A DNA stretch of 64,000 nucleotides from Nocardioides massiliensis (GTDB lineage: Bacteria > Actinomycetota > Actinomycetes > Propionibacteriales > Nocardioidaceae). Positions 12,585-20,075 of this stretch are shown here, piece after piece; position 1 is the stretch's first letter; each line of letters starts with the position of its first letter. The stretch covers positions 2,790,001-2,854,000 of the forward strand of contig NZ_JAUSQM010000001.1 in the NCBI RefSeq assembly GCF_030811215.1. Direction: 5' to 3'. A program made the position numbers and the translations under genes. Under the pieces are notes generated by a model. It was given only the letters and a program-made list of their open reading frames with translations, had not been told where the DNA came from and searched no databases.

Positions 12585-13487
12585 ATGAACCTCGCCAAGA
12601 AGCTGCTCGGGACCGGTGGCTGGTCCCTCACCGACCTGCCCTCCCAGGCCGGCCGCCGGTTCGTCGTCACCGGCGCCTCCAGTGGTCTCGGCATCGCGAC
12701 CGCGCGGGCCCTCGCCGGAGCGGGCGCCAAGGTGGTACTCGCCGTCCGCGACACCGACAAGGGAGCGCGTGCCGCCGCGACGATGCCGGGGGAGACCGAC
12801 GTACGCCGCCTCGACCTGTCGGACCTGTCGTCGGTCCGCGCTTTCGTGGACGACCTCGACGGCGAGGTCGACGTCCTGGTCAACAACGCCGGCATCATGG
12901 CGGTGCCCGAGGGCCGCACCGCGGACGGCTTCGAGATGCAGATCGGCACCAACCACCTGGGCCACTTCGCGCTGACCTGCCTGCTGATGCCGCGGATCAC
13001 CGAGCGGGTCGTGACCGTCTCCTCCACGCTGCACCGGCAGGGAAGCATCGCGCTGGACGACCTCAACTGGGAGCGCCGTCGCTACCAGGCGTGGCCGGCG
13101 TACGGACAGTCGAAGCTCGCCAACCTGCTCTTCACCAGCGAGCTGCAGCGCCGCCTCGCCGAGCGTGGCTCACCGGTGCGCGCCGTGGCGGCCCACCCCG
13201 GCTACAGCAACACCGCGCTGCAGACGCAGACGGGCAACCCGGTGATGAACGTGCTGTCGTCGATCAGCAACGCCGTGGTGGCCCAGTCGTCCAGCGACGG
13301 CGCGCTGCCGACGCTGTACGCCGCCACGATGGACGTGCCCGGCGACTCTTACGTCGGACCCCAGGGGATCGGTGAGGTGCGGGGGAGCCCGACGCTCGTC
13401 GGGCGCTCGGCGGCCGCACAGGACACCGAGACCGCTCGCCGTCTGTGGGAGCTCTCGGCCGAGCTCACCGGGGTCGACCTGCCCTGA
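12585..13487 (+). CDS. Short-chain dehydrogenase/reductase
   Basis: A 300-residue classical SDR. It has the cofactor loop TGASSGLG at about residues 26-33, NNAG at about 101-104, a catalytic serine in TVSSTLH and the active-site YGQSK (Tyr and Lys of YxxxK). The size and the ALTCLLMP and HPGYSNTALQ segments resemble the retinol-dehydrogenase/WW-oxidoreductase-like SDRs. The substrate is unknown. ATG 12585 is preferred over the upstream ATG 12552 because it matches family length. It converges on the kinase gene. Confidence 0.9.
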   Translation: MNLAKKLLGTGGWSLTDLPSQAGRRFVVTGASSGLGIATARALAGAGAKVVLAVRDTDKGARAAATMPGETDVRRLDLSDLSSVRAFVDDLDGEVDVLVNNAGIMAVPEGRTADGFEMQIGTNHLGHFALTCLLMPRITERVVTVSSTLHRQGSIALDDLNWERRRYQAWPAYGQSKLANLLFTSELQRRLAERGSPVRAVAAHPGYSNTALQTQTGNPVMNVLSSISNAVVAQSSSDGALPTLYAATMDVPGDSYVGPQGIGEVRGSPTLVGRSAAAQDTETARRLWELSAELTGVDLP

Positions 13488-13497
13488 GGGCCGTCGC

Positions 13498-15015
13498 TCA
13501 GACCACGCCGTCGGCGACGATGAGGCCGTCGTCGACGGTGATCTCGCGGGTCTCGCTCTCGGTGCCGCCACCGCTCGTGTAGGTCAGGTCGACACGAACC
13601 GTCCCGTCGCCGGTCTCCTCGACGCCGTCGACGCGCACCGCGTCGATGGTGGCCCAGAACGCCGCGTAGTCCTCGTAGCTGCCCACCGAGCTGCGCATCG
13701 CCTCGCCGAGGACGTCCCACGCGGCGCGGGTGTCGCCGGGCAGCAGGGCGTAGTAGTCCTGGACCACCTGGCCGGCGTTGCCGCCCGCCTCGGGGTCGGT
13801 CGGGGTCGAGGAGTCGGGGCTCGGCTCCTCGACCGCGTCGTCGGTGGCATCCGCGGGCGGCTCCTCGGGATCGGGTTCGGCGGCACCGTCGTCGGGTGTC
13901 CGGTCGGAGCCCCCCGTCGGCTCGGCGGACGGGGGAGCGGAGCGGTCCTCGTCAGGGGTGCGCGCGGTGTCGGTGCCGTCGTCGTCGCCGAGCCCGATCA
14001 GGACGGCGGTGGTCAAGGCGATGGCGAGCACCGCGGCCGCGACGAGGAGTGCGATGAGGCGTCGGCGACGCCCGGGATCCTCCGGGGGCGGGGTGGTCGT
14101 CGCCGGCTCGTCGGCAAGCGGAGTGGGGGGCGCCGTCGGGGGAACAGGCGTCACCGGAGCGGTCGCAGCCGTGGCGCCCGGAGCCGCCAGCACCGCCGTC
14201 GGTGCGTCGTCGCCCCGGTCGTCCGCCACCGCGCGCAGCGCCTGGGCGGCTTCGGCCATGGTGGGCCGCGTTTGCGGGTCGACGTCCATCATCCGGCTGA
14301 TGACCGGACCGAGCGGGCCGGCACGTTGCGGGGTCGGCGGTGGGTTGTCGGCGATGTGCACGAGCATGGCGAGCGAGTTCGCCATGCTCGGCCAGGGAGC
14401 CCGGCCCTCGACCGCCGCGAAGAGCGAGGCGCCGAGTGCCCACACGTCGTCGGCGGGCGCAGGCTCGGCGCCGCGGGCGAGAGCGGGGGAGAAATACAGC
14501 GGCGTGCCGGAGACCATGCCGGTCTGGGTGAGCTGGTCGTCGCCGGCGGTGCGGGCGATGCCGAAGTCGGAGATCTTGGCGGTGTCGTCGTCGGTGACGA
14601 GGATGTTGCCGGGCTTAACGTCGCGGTGGATGGTCCCGCGATCGTGAGCGGCGGCGAGCGCTTCGGCGACCTGGGCGCCGATCGCCGCGACGCGGGTCGG
14701 CTCGAGGGGACCGTTGCTCGCGAGCTGGTGCAGGGTGCGCGACGGCACGTACTCCATCACGAGCCAGACGTGGCCGCCCTCCTCGATGGCGTCGTAGATC
14801 GCGACCACGTTCGGGTGGTGCAGCGCGGCGGATGAGCGCGCCTCGCGCAGTGCCCGTGCCAGGTGAGGGGTCGACTCACCGGGCAGGCCGCCGACCCGTT
14901 TGATCGCGACCTGTCGGCCGAGGGTGGTGTCCTCGCACAGGTAGACCGCACCGGAGGCGCCGCGACCGACCTCGCGGACGACGTCGTAGCGGCCCGCGAT
15001 GCGCTCCGGCGCCAT
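13498..15015 (-). CDS. Receptor-like serine/threonine protein kinase (PknB/Hanks type)
   Basis: A 505-residue protein. Residues 10-265 form a Hanks-type kinase with a Gly-rich loop (VGRGASG), ATP lysine K39, HRDVKPGN with catalytic D132, and DFG at D150. An acidic/Pro-rich linker follows, then one membrane segment at about 320-343, a long Asp/Glu/Pro-rich extracellular spacer and a ~95-residue C-terminal domain beginning VVQDYYALLPGD that resembles NTF2-like folds. Oddly, the APE motif after the activation loop reads SPA (usual SPE), so the structural Glu appears lost. It is transcribed alone, with a short GAGGAGAA ribosome-binding site before ATG 15015. Confidence 0.9.
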   Translation of the reverse strand: MAPERIAGRYDVVREVGRGASGAVYLCEDTTLGRQVAIKRVGGLPGESTPHLARALREARSSAALHHPNVVAIYDAIEEGGHVWLVMEYVPSRTLHQLASNGPLEPTRVAAIGAQVAEALAAAHDRGTIHRDVKPGNILVTDDDTAKISDFGIARTAGDDQLTQTGMVSGTPLYFSPALARGAEPAPADDVWALGASLFAAVEGRAPWPSMANSLAMLVHIADNPPPTPQRAGPLGPVISRMMDVDPQTRPTMAEAAQALRAVADDRGDDAPTAVLAAPGATAATAPVTPVPPTAPPTPLADEPATTTPPPEDPGRRRRLIALLVAAAVLAIALTTAVLIGLGDDDGTDTARTPDEDRSAPPSAEPTGGSDRTPDDGAAEPDPEEPPADATDDAVEEPSPDSSTPTDPEAGGNAGQVVQDYYALLPGDTRAAWDVLGEAMRSSVGSYEDYAAFWATIDAVRVDGVEETGDGTVRVDLTYTSGGGTESETREITVDDGLIVADGVV

Positions 15016-15181
15016 GCGTTCTCCTCCAGGGCTGGGGGGTCGGGTGGGGTGAGAGGTCCTCGGTCCTGGCTACCCGTTGGCGCGGGGGAGCAACCACGCA
15101 CGACCCTGCGGCGGGCGGGGCGCGGCAGCGGCGACCGCCCTCGCCAGGAGCACCGGCGGGGCGGTCGCCTGTCGTCGAGGC

Positions 15182-15367
15182 TCAGCGCACGCGGCGCAGC
15201 AGGGAGCGGACGCCCCTGCCGATCGCGGCATCGCGCGTGCTGCCACCCGTGCCTGCGCCGGTGGCCCCGGAGCCGCCCGTGCCAGCAGTCTTGCCCATGC
15301 CCATGCCCATGCCCGCGCCGCGGCGGCCGCCCTTGCCCAGCACGCGGTTCACGATGTTGGTGATCAT
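15182..15367 (-). CDS. Small Gly/Met-rich hypothetical protein
   Basis: A 61-residue ORF not recognised as any family. It has an amphipathic start (MITNIVNRVLGKGG), then a low-complexity GMGMGMGK and Gly/Thr-rich middle, then an Arg-rich tail (GRGVRSLLRRVR). It would be very basic. GGAGGAG ends 4 nt before ATG 15367 (spacer CGTC), which favours real translation. Position between the divergent kinase and the DUF1330 gene gives no functional hint. Confidence 0.55.
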   Translation of the reverse strand: MITNIVNRVLGKGGRRGAGMGMGMGKTAGTGGSGATGAGTGGSTRDAAIGRGVRSLLRRVR

Positions 15368-15461
15368 GACGCTCCTCCCAGGTCCGGCGGGTCCGGACGC
15401 CCTGTGTCCGAGGGATACCCGGCGGGTCACCGCCGAATGCACCGTGCGGCAGGCTGTGCCC

Positions 15462-15752
15462 ATGAGTGCCTACTGGGTCAACACCGTCATGGAAATGCGC
15501 GACCCCGCCAAGGTGGCGGCGTACGCCGAGCTGGCGACGCCCGCGATCGCGGCCGCCGGTGGCCGCTTCCTGGTCCGCGGCACCCCGGCGAAGGTCTACG
15601 AGTCCGGGCTGCTCGAGCGCCAGGTGATCATCGTCTTCCCGTCGGTCGAGGCGGCGGTGGGCTGCTACGAGAGCGAGCAGTACCAGGCCGCGATGGTGGC
15701 CCTGGGCGACGGAGCTGTCCGCGACCTGCGCATCAGCGAGGGCGTCGAGTGA
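15462..15752 (+). CDS. DUF1330 family protein
   Basis: A 96-residue protein matching the DUF1330 ferredoxin-like fold: MSAYWVNTVMEMRDPAKVAAY at the start, GGRFLVRG in the middle and a C-terminal QYQAAMVALGDGAVRDLRI. Biochemical function in the family is not established. Its TGA overlaps the GTG of the YbaK-like gene, so it starts a three-gene rightward run. Confidence 0.85.
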   Translation: MSAYWVNTVMEMRDPAKVAAYAELATPAIAAAGGRFLVRGTPAKVYESGLLERQVIIVFPSVEAAVGCYESEQYQAAMVALGDGAVRDLRISEGVE

Positions 15753-16306
15753 CCGCACCGACACTCGGGACGCTGGACCTCCAGCCGTTCCGCGAGCAAC
15801 CCGAGCTGCTCGCGCCACCCGTGCGTGACCTGCTGTCCGTCCACGACGCGCTTGCCGCATCGGCGTACGTCTGCGCGATCGATCCCGACCTCGCCGACAC
15901 CGCGGCGCTGACGGCCGCCCACGCCCTGCCCGAGACCGCCTCGGCCAACTGCGTCGTCGTGCTCGGTCGCCGCGGTGAGGACGAGCGGCTGGCGGCCTGT
16001 GTTGCGCTGGCCGACCGTCGCGTCGACGTCAACAAGGCCGTGCGCAAGCGGCTCGACGTACGCAAGGTGTCGTTCGCGCCGCAGGAGCGAGCGGTGGGGG
16101 AGACCGGCATGGAGTACGGCGGGATCACTCCGGTCGGCGTGCCGTCCTCCTGGCCGGTGCTGGTCGATTCCCGCGTGGTTGAGCAGGATTGGGTGATCCT
16201 CGGCAGCGGGCTGCGGCGTTCGAAGCTCATCCTTCCGGGCGCGTCGGTGGCGCAGCTGCCGGGCGCAGAGGTGGGGGAGTACGCCGCGATGGTCCCGGCG
16301 TCGTGA
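15749..16306 (+). CDS. YbaK/EbsC-type aminoacyl-tRNA deacylase
   Basis: A 185-residue protein of the YbaK/ProX editing-domain family, which hydrolyses mischarged aminoacyl-tRNAs in trans. Visible family features are the VVVLGRRG strand, the conserved lysine-rich NKAVRKRLDVRKVSFA block, and the GMEYGGITPVGVP motif lining the active site. GTG 15749 overlaps the DUF1330 stop. The longer upstream frame has no homology-like content. Confidence 0.88.
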   Translation: MTAPTLGTLDLQPFREQPELLAPPVRDLLSVHDALAASAYVCAIDPDLADTAALTAAHALPETASANCVVVLGRRGEDERLAACVALADRRVDVNKAVRKRLDVRKVSFAPQERAVGETGMEYGGITPVGVPSSWPVLVDSRVVEQDWVILGSGLRRSKLILPGASVAQLPGAEVGEYAAMVPAS

Positions 16307-16316
16307 GGGTGCGGCC

Positions 16317-16898
16317 GTGAGGGTGACGACCTGGTACCTCGAGTTGATCTCGCCTCCGCCGGCGGGTGTCTCGGCGCTTCCGCCCGGGGTCCGCGTCGAC
16401 CGTACGGCGGCGATGTCGCCCGAGTACGCGCGTTTCCTCAACGGGCTGGTCGGCGGTCCGTGGCGTTGGATCGACCGTCTCGGGTGGACCCGCGAGCAGT
16501 GGGCGGACGAGCTCGCGGTGGCCGGCACGGAGTTCCTGATCGCCTACGAAGACGCTCAACCACAGGGCTTCGTGCACCTGCGGGCCCAACCCCATGTCGA
16601 GGGCAGTCAGGTGGAGATCCGCTACTTCGGCCTCGTCGAAGGTGCGATCGGTCGCGGTCTCGGCCGGGCCTTGCTCGAGCGCGGAGTCGAGGCGGCCTGG
16701 ACCCTGCCGGACCGCCACGACCTCGCGCCCGTCCGTCGGGTCTGGCTGCACACCTGCTCCCTGGACGGGCCGGCAGCGCTGGACAACTACCGTGCCCGCG
16801 GCTTCGTCGTCTACGACGAACAGGTCACCGACGAGGACGTGCCCGACGCGCCGCTGGGCACTTGGGCGTCGACCGGGGGACCGCTGACGCGGTCGTGA
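16317..16898 (+). CDS. GNAT family N-acetyltransferase
   Basis: A 193-residue acetyltransferase. The acetyl-CoA loop is visible as GAIGRGLGRALLERG (R/Q-x-x-G-x-G/A), followed by the late ALDNYRARGFVVYDEQ segment typical of GNATs. The YFGLV strand precedes the loop. The acceptor substrate is unknown. It starts with GTG 16317, 10 nt after the YbaK-like stop, and probably shares that transcript. Its 3' end overlaps the tail of a decayed GNAT on the other strand. Confidence 0.87.
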   Translation: MRVTTWYLELISPPPAGVSALPPGVRVDRTAAMSPEYARFLNGLVGGPWRWIDRLGWTREQWADELAVAGTEFLIAYEDAQPQGFVHLRAQPHVEGSQVEIRYFGLVEGAIGRGLGRALLERGVEAAWTLPDRHDLAPVRRVWLHTCSLDGPAALDNYRARGFVVYDEQVTDEDVPDAPLGTWASTGGPLTRS

Positions 16899-17229
16899 AC
16901 GGCTGGGTGCTGTGAGACAGCGCTGCCCGCACGAGCGCGCTGCCAGCACCGCGTCGGTGGACCGCGGAATCGACCACCAGCCGATCGATGTCCACTTCGT
17001 CGGCGTTCTCGTCCCAGGCCAACGCCCCGACCAGGCGGGTGGGCCCACCGTCCACGGCGCCGAGCCAGCTCAAGCCCGCTTGACTCAAGGTCCTGGACAT
17101 CTTCGTGAAGCGGCGGGATACGGCTCTGTCACCGATCAAAGACGCCTCCACCCTGTAGGCGGCGTGCTGGATGCGAGGAGCCTCAGCAAGGTCAGGGTCT
17201 TGGGCAGGGTCGATCGCAACGACGTACAC
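16825..17229 (-). pseudogene. Truncated GNAT acetyltransferase
   Basis: A 134-codon frame whose first ~105 residues look like a GNAT: an LVGALAW strand, then IDRLVVDSAVHRRGAGSALVRAAL, the CoA-binding loop and helix. After residue ~105 the similarity stops. The remaining ~29 residues (Pro/Arg/Ser-rich) are simply the antisense of the end of the neighbouring intact GNAT gene. The last two strands and helix of the fold are therefore missing, which suggests a 3' deletion. It could still be expressed, but a functional enzyme is unlikely. Confidence 0.6.
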
Positions 17230-17280
17230 ACGACCAGACTCTCATGCCCCACGAGGATGATGCCCGAGCATCAATAAAAG

Positions 17281-17299
17281 TGATGTTATGCTGTCATCA
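17281..17299. promoter_or_regulatory. Candidate VapB operator upstream of vapBC
   Basis: An inverted repeat TGATG-N9-CATCA lies immediately before and into the vapB start codon, within a short AT-rich patch (AATAAAAGTGATGTTATG) unlike the GC-rich surroundings. VapBC operons are usually autorepressed through such palindromes near the start, so this is a reasonable operator candidate. No experimental support. Confidence 0.4.
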
Positions 17300-17553
17300 T
17301 GCGTACGACGGTGACCCTCGATCCCGACACGGAGTCGCTGGTGCGCCGGTTGATGGCGGAGCGGGGGATCGGCTTCAAACAGGCGCTCAACGACGCCATC
17401 CGCGCAGGTGCCGGTGGGGACGCCGCGCCGAGCGGCAAACCGACTCGGGTCCGATCACTCGGCCGCCCTACGGTCGATCTCGACCGGGCGCTGCAGGTCG
17501 CCGGCGACCTGGAGGACGCCGAGATCACCCGCGACCTGACCGACGGTCGCTGA
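17299..17553 (+). CDS. vapB: VapB-type antitoxin
   Basis: An 84-residue protein beginning MRTTVTLDPDTESLVRRLM, a ribbon-helix-helix DNA-binding arrangement, with a C-terminal acidic tail (LEDAEITRDLTDGR) that would wrap the toxin. It sits one base before the PIN-domain toxin gene, the normal antitoxin-toxin order. Probably autoregulates the operon together with VapC. Confidence 0.85.
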   Translation: MRTTVTLDPDTESLVRRLMAERGIGFKQALNDAIRAGAGGDAAPSGKPTRVRSLGRPTVDLDRALQVAGDLEDAEITRDLTDGR

Positions 17554-17554
17554 C

Positions 17555-17986
17555 GTGCGGGTCGTCGACGCCAACGTGCTGCTGTACGCCGTCAACTCCG
17601 ACGCCCGGCACCACGAGGCTTCGCGTACGTGGTTGGACCGGGCGCTCGGCGGCGGCGACAGCGTGGGCCTCAGCTGGATGGCGCTGCTCGCGTTCGTGCG
17701 GATCGCCACCAAGGGCGGACTGTTTCCGCACCCACTCACGGTCGAGGACGCCATGGCGCAGGTCGGGGAGTGGCTCGACCAACCAGGGGCGCACCTGGTG
17801 CAGCCCGGACGGGCTCATGCAGCCATCCTGTCGCGCTTGTTGAGACACGGGGGCGGGGGCAACCTCGTCAATGACGCCCACTTAGCTGCGCTCGCCGTCG
17901 AGCACCGCGCCGACGTCGTCAGCTACGACACCGACTTCGCGCGGTTCGACGAGGTCGCCTGGCGCCGCCCCGAGGACCTCCTGTGA
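17555..17986 (+). CDS. vapC: VapC-type PIN-domain ribonuclease toxin
   Basis: A 143-residue PIN-domain protein. Putative metal-binding acidic residues are D5 (VVDANVLLY), D107 (LVNDAHLAAL) and D125/D127 (SYDTDFARF). The usual central glutamate position reads LLAFVRIAT, as in the subgroup of VapC proteins with an LLAFLR-type motif. Family members cleave tRNA or rRNA and are neutralised by VapB. GTG 17555 follows the vapB stop by one base. Its 3' end overlaps the YchJ-like gene. Confidence 0.88.
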   Translation: MRVVDANVLLYAVNSDARHHEASRTWLDRALGGGDSVGLSWMALLAFVRIATKGGLFPHPLTVEDAMAQVGEWLDQPGAHLVQPGRAHAAILSRLLRHGGGGNLVNDAHLAALAVEHRADVVSYDTDFARFDEVAWRRPEDLL

Positions 17987-18372
17987 TCCTGCGTCCGGAT
18001 TCGTGCCCATGCGGACGTGACCGCTACGACCGCTGCTGCGGTCCGCTGCACCGTGGCGAGCGCGACGCTGCGACACCTGAGGACCTGATGCGGGCGCGGT
18101 ACGCGGCGTACGCGCTGGAGGAGTCGAACTACGTCTTCCGCACTTGGCACCCGCGCACCCGTCCCGACGAAGTCGCAGCCGACCCGGCCGTCCGCTGGAC
18201 CGGGCTCGAGGTGCTCGCGACGTCCGGCGGCGAGCAGGACGACCAGGACGGGGTCGTCGAGTTCCGCGCGTCGTACGACGCCCCGGGTGGGCGCGGTGCG
18301 TTGCACGAGACGAGCAGGTTCACCCGGCGGGCCGGCCGCTGGGTGTACGTCGAGGGCGACGTGCGTTCCTGA
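17983..18372 (+). CDS. YchJ family (UPF0225) SEC-C motif protein
   Basis: A 129-residue protein. The N-terminal SEC-C zinc motif is visible as SCPCG and CCGPLHRGE (residues 8-25), followed by an NTF2-like domain with MRARYAAYAL, VRWTGLEVL and a final GRWVYVEGD strand. The function of YchJ is unknown. GTG 17983 overlaps the vapC stop, so it may be cotranscribed with the toxin genes although it is normally a housekeeping gene. Confidence 0.9.
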   Translation: MILRPDSCPCGRDRYDRCCGPLHRGERDAATPEDLMRARYAAYALEESNYVFRTWHPRTRPDEVAADPAVRWTGLEVLATSGGEQDDQDGVVEFRASYDAPGGRGALHETSRFTRRAGRWVYVEGDVRS

Positions 18373-18545
18373 CTGCAGGTGAGAGCCCTCCAATGAATGG
18401 GTACCTCCACGCTCCCGGACCCGGGGACGCGAGGACAACCAGTTCGGTGGAGGAGTCTCGATGCAACACGAGAGCGAGCAGCGCGTGGTGACGCTCGCCT
18501 GGGTCGCCGCATGGACGACCGCGCGGCTGGAGACGGCGCAGGTCG

Positions 18546-18576
18546 TTGACAGATAGGTAACCAACGCGTTACCAAT
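18546..18576 (+). promoter_or_regulatory. arsR-family gene promoter with palindromic operator
   Basis: TTGACA at 18546-18551 is followed by a GGTAAC-N6-GTTACC inverted repeat at 18556-18573, which lies in the spacer and over a -10-like sequence beginning near 18570. The ATG of the ArsR gene is at 18581 with no convincing ribosome-binding site, so a leaderless transcript is possible. A repressor bound at the palindrome would block RNA polymerase, which fits ArsR autoregulation. Confidence 0.5.
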
Positions 18577-18580
18577 AGGT

Positions 18581-18943
18581 ATGGACGCGTTCGCCGCTCT
18601 CGCCGATCCGGTACGCCGCGCACTGCTGCGCCGACTCAGCGAGGGCCCGGCCAGGGTCGCTGACCTCGCGGCCGATCACCCGATCAGCCGACCCGCGGTG
18701 AGCCGGCACCTGAAGGTGCTGGTCGATGCGGGTCTCGTGGTCGGCGAGGACCGTGGACGCGAGCGCCACTACGTCCTCGTCCCGGAGGGGCTCGCCGACG
18801 TCGGCGCACTGCTGAAGGACCTCGTGCCCGCGCCGGCGCGCTTCGACAACTCTGTCCTCGACGCCCTCGACCTCGAGGTGCGGCGGACAGCCAGGGATCA
18901 TCGCAGCGCCGCGCCGGTGACGGTTGCGGGGGAGTCCGCATGA
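18581..18943 (+). CDS. ArsR-family winged-helix transcriptional regulator
   Basis: A 120-residue winged-helix protein: DAFAALADPVRRALLRRL at the start, the recognition helix in SRPAVSRHLKVL and a wing RGRERHYVL. No cysteine metal site is visible. This subgroup is typically paired with an SRPBCC-domain protein and represses its own operon. The downstream SRPBCC gene overlaps it by 4 bp (ATGA), matching that pattern. Confidence 0.9.
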   Translation: MDAFAALADPVRRALLRRLSEGPARVADLAADHPISRPAVSRHLKVLVDAGLVVGEDRGRERHYVLVPEGLADVGALLKDLVPAPARFDNSVLDALDLEVRRTARDHRSAAPVTVAGESA

Positions 18944-19446
18944 AGCCGCAGGCGACCGGGCGTCGCGAGACCCGCGACGGACGCGACAGCATCGTCTTCG
19001 AGCGCACGTTCCGCGCCCCGATCACCGCGGTCTGGGCGGCGATCACGGAGAGCGACCGGCTCGCGCGGTGGATCGGCACGTGGACCGGTGACCCGTCGAG
19101 CGGGTCGGTGGTGTTCCGCATGACCGCGGAGGGTGAGGACGTCCCGGCCGAGGTCTTCATCATCCGTGCCTGCGAGCCACCGCGATTGCTGGCCGTCTCG
19201 TCAGGGACCGATGGCGACGGCGAACCGTTCGACCTGCGGCTCGAGCTGAGCGAGGACGCCGGCACGGCCACGTTGACGTTCAGTCAGGCGCTGGCCGACC
19301 CCGAGCTCGCCGCCAACGTCGGTCCCGGTTGGGAGTACTACCTCGACCGCCTTGTCGCCGCCGAGGCCGACGCAGAGGTCGCGGCGATTCGCTTCGATGA
19401 CTACTACCCGGCGCAGGGGGACCACTACCGGGGACTGTTCGCTTGA
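18940..19446 (+). CDS. SRPBCC (AHSA1-like) domain protein
   Basis: A 168-residue SRPBCC/START-like protein: VFERTFRAPITAVWAAIT at the start, RLARWIGTWTG, and a C-terminal GPGWEYYLDRLVAAEA helix that closes the ligand cavity. Such proteins bind hydrophobic ligands, but none can be named. It is cotranscribed with the ArsR regulator through an ATGA overlap. Confidence 0.88.
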   Translation: MKPQATGRRETRDGRDSIVFERTFRAPITAVWAAITESDRLARWIGTWTGDPSSGSVVFRMTAEGEDVPAEVFIIRACEPPRLLAVSSGTDGDGEPFDLRLELSEDAGTATLTFSQALADPELAANVGPGWEYYLDRLVAAEADAEVAAIRFDDYYPAQGDHYRGLFA

Positions 19447-19571
19447 CATCTCTCGCCGTCCACCACCGTTAGTTGACATAATGTGGCTTATCGGCGGAAC
19501 GCCGGGAGTCGCGGTTCCGCGCGCACCTGAGAGGTGTTGCATCCGGCTCACGACGTGCGCGGGCCAGCGCT

Positions 19572-19586
19572 GTAGCAATTTGCTAC
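19572..19586. promoter_or_regulatory. Palindrome upstream of ParD-like/zeta operon
   Basis: A perfect 15-bp palindrome, GTAGCAA-T-TTGCTAC, lies 37 bp before the antitoxin start. Its position in the leader/promoter of a toxin-antitoxin operon makes it the likely operator for autoregulation. A TTGACA hexamer exists farther upstream at 19473-19478 but has no clear -10 partner. Confidence 0.45.
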
Positions 19587-19622
19587 GCTCGAGAGAAGGG
19601 TTCGACGCGGCGGAGGTGAGTC

Positions 19623-20075
19623 ATGGGTGCCAGGGCCGAACGAGTCACGCGGTTCGACGAGGATCTCTTCGCGGCGGCCGCAGCTGAAGGGCCGCGGCAA
19701 TCCCGCTCGGCACGTCAGCAGCTCGAGCACTGGGCACGACTCGGCGCCGCGCTGTCGGCGCAGTTCGACGCGCCGCTGAACCGGGTGCGGCTCGCGGTGG
19801 AGGGCCGGATCGCCCAGCGTGACCTGACCCGGGACGAGGCGCGCCAGTTCGACGCCGTGATCACCGCAGGCATCGATGCTGCCGTCGCCGAGGCCGACTT
19901 CGCCGCTGCTCCCCTGCCGGATTTCTCGGCGGTCACGCCCGACCCCCAGCGCGTGCTTGCGGATCTCGCCGCCCGCGAGCAGCTCGGCGCAGACGCGCGC
20001 CAGCGACTGCGTGCTGCCGTCGCCGATCTGGCTGACGTTCTCGACGAGCCGGCCTCGGTCGAGGCTGGTCGGTGA
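19623..20075 (+). CDS. ParD-like antitoxin partner of zeta-type toxin
   Basis: A 150-residue protein with an N-terminal segment (RFDEDLFAAAAAEGP followed by SARQQLEHWARLG) like the ParD-like antitoxin family, then a helical Asp/Glu-rich C-terminus suited to toxin binding. GGAGG lies 6 nt before ATG 19623. The stop overlaps the GTG of the downstream zeta-like kinase, the expected antitoxin-first order. Confidence 0.75.
   Translation: MGARAERVTRFDEDLFAAAAAEGPRQSRSARQQLEHWARLGAALSAQFDAPLNRVRLAVEGRIAQRDLTRDEARQFDAVITAGIDAAVAEADFAAAPLPDFSAVTPDPQRVLADLAAREQLGADARQRLRAAVADLADVLDEPASVEAGR

Noticed and set aside
13954-14443. Arg/Gly-rich ORFs on either strand within the kinase gene
   Set aside because: Alternate-frame shadows of the kinase coding sequence.
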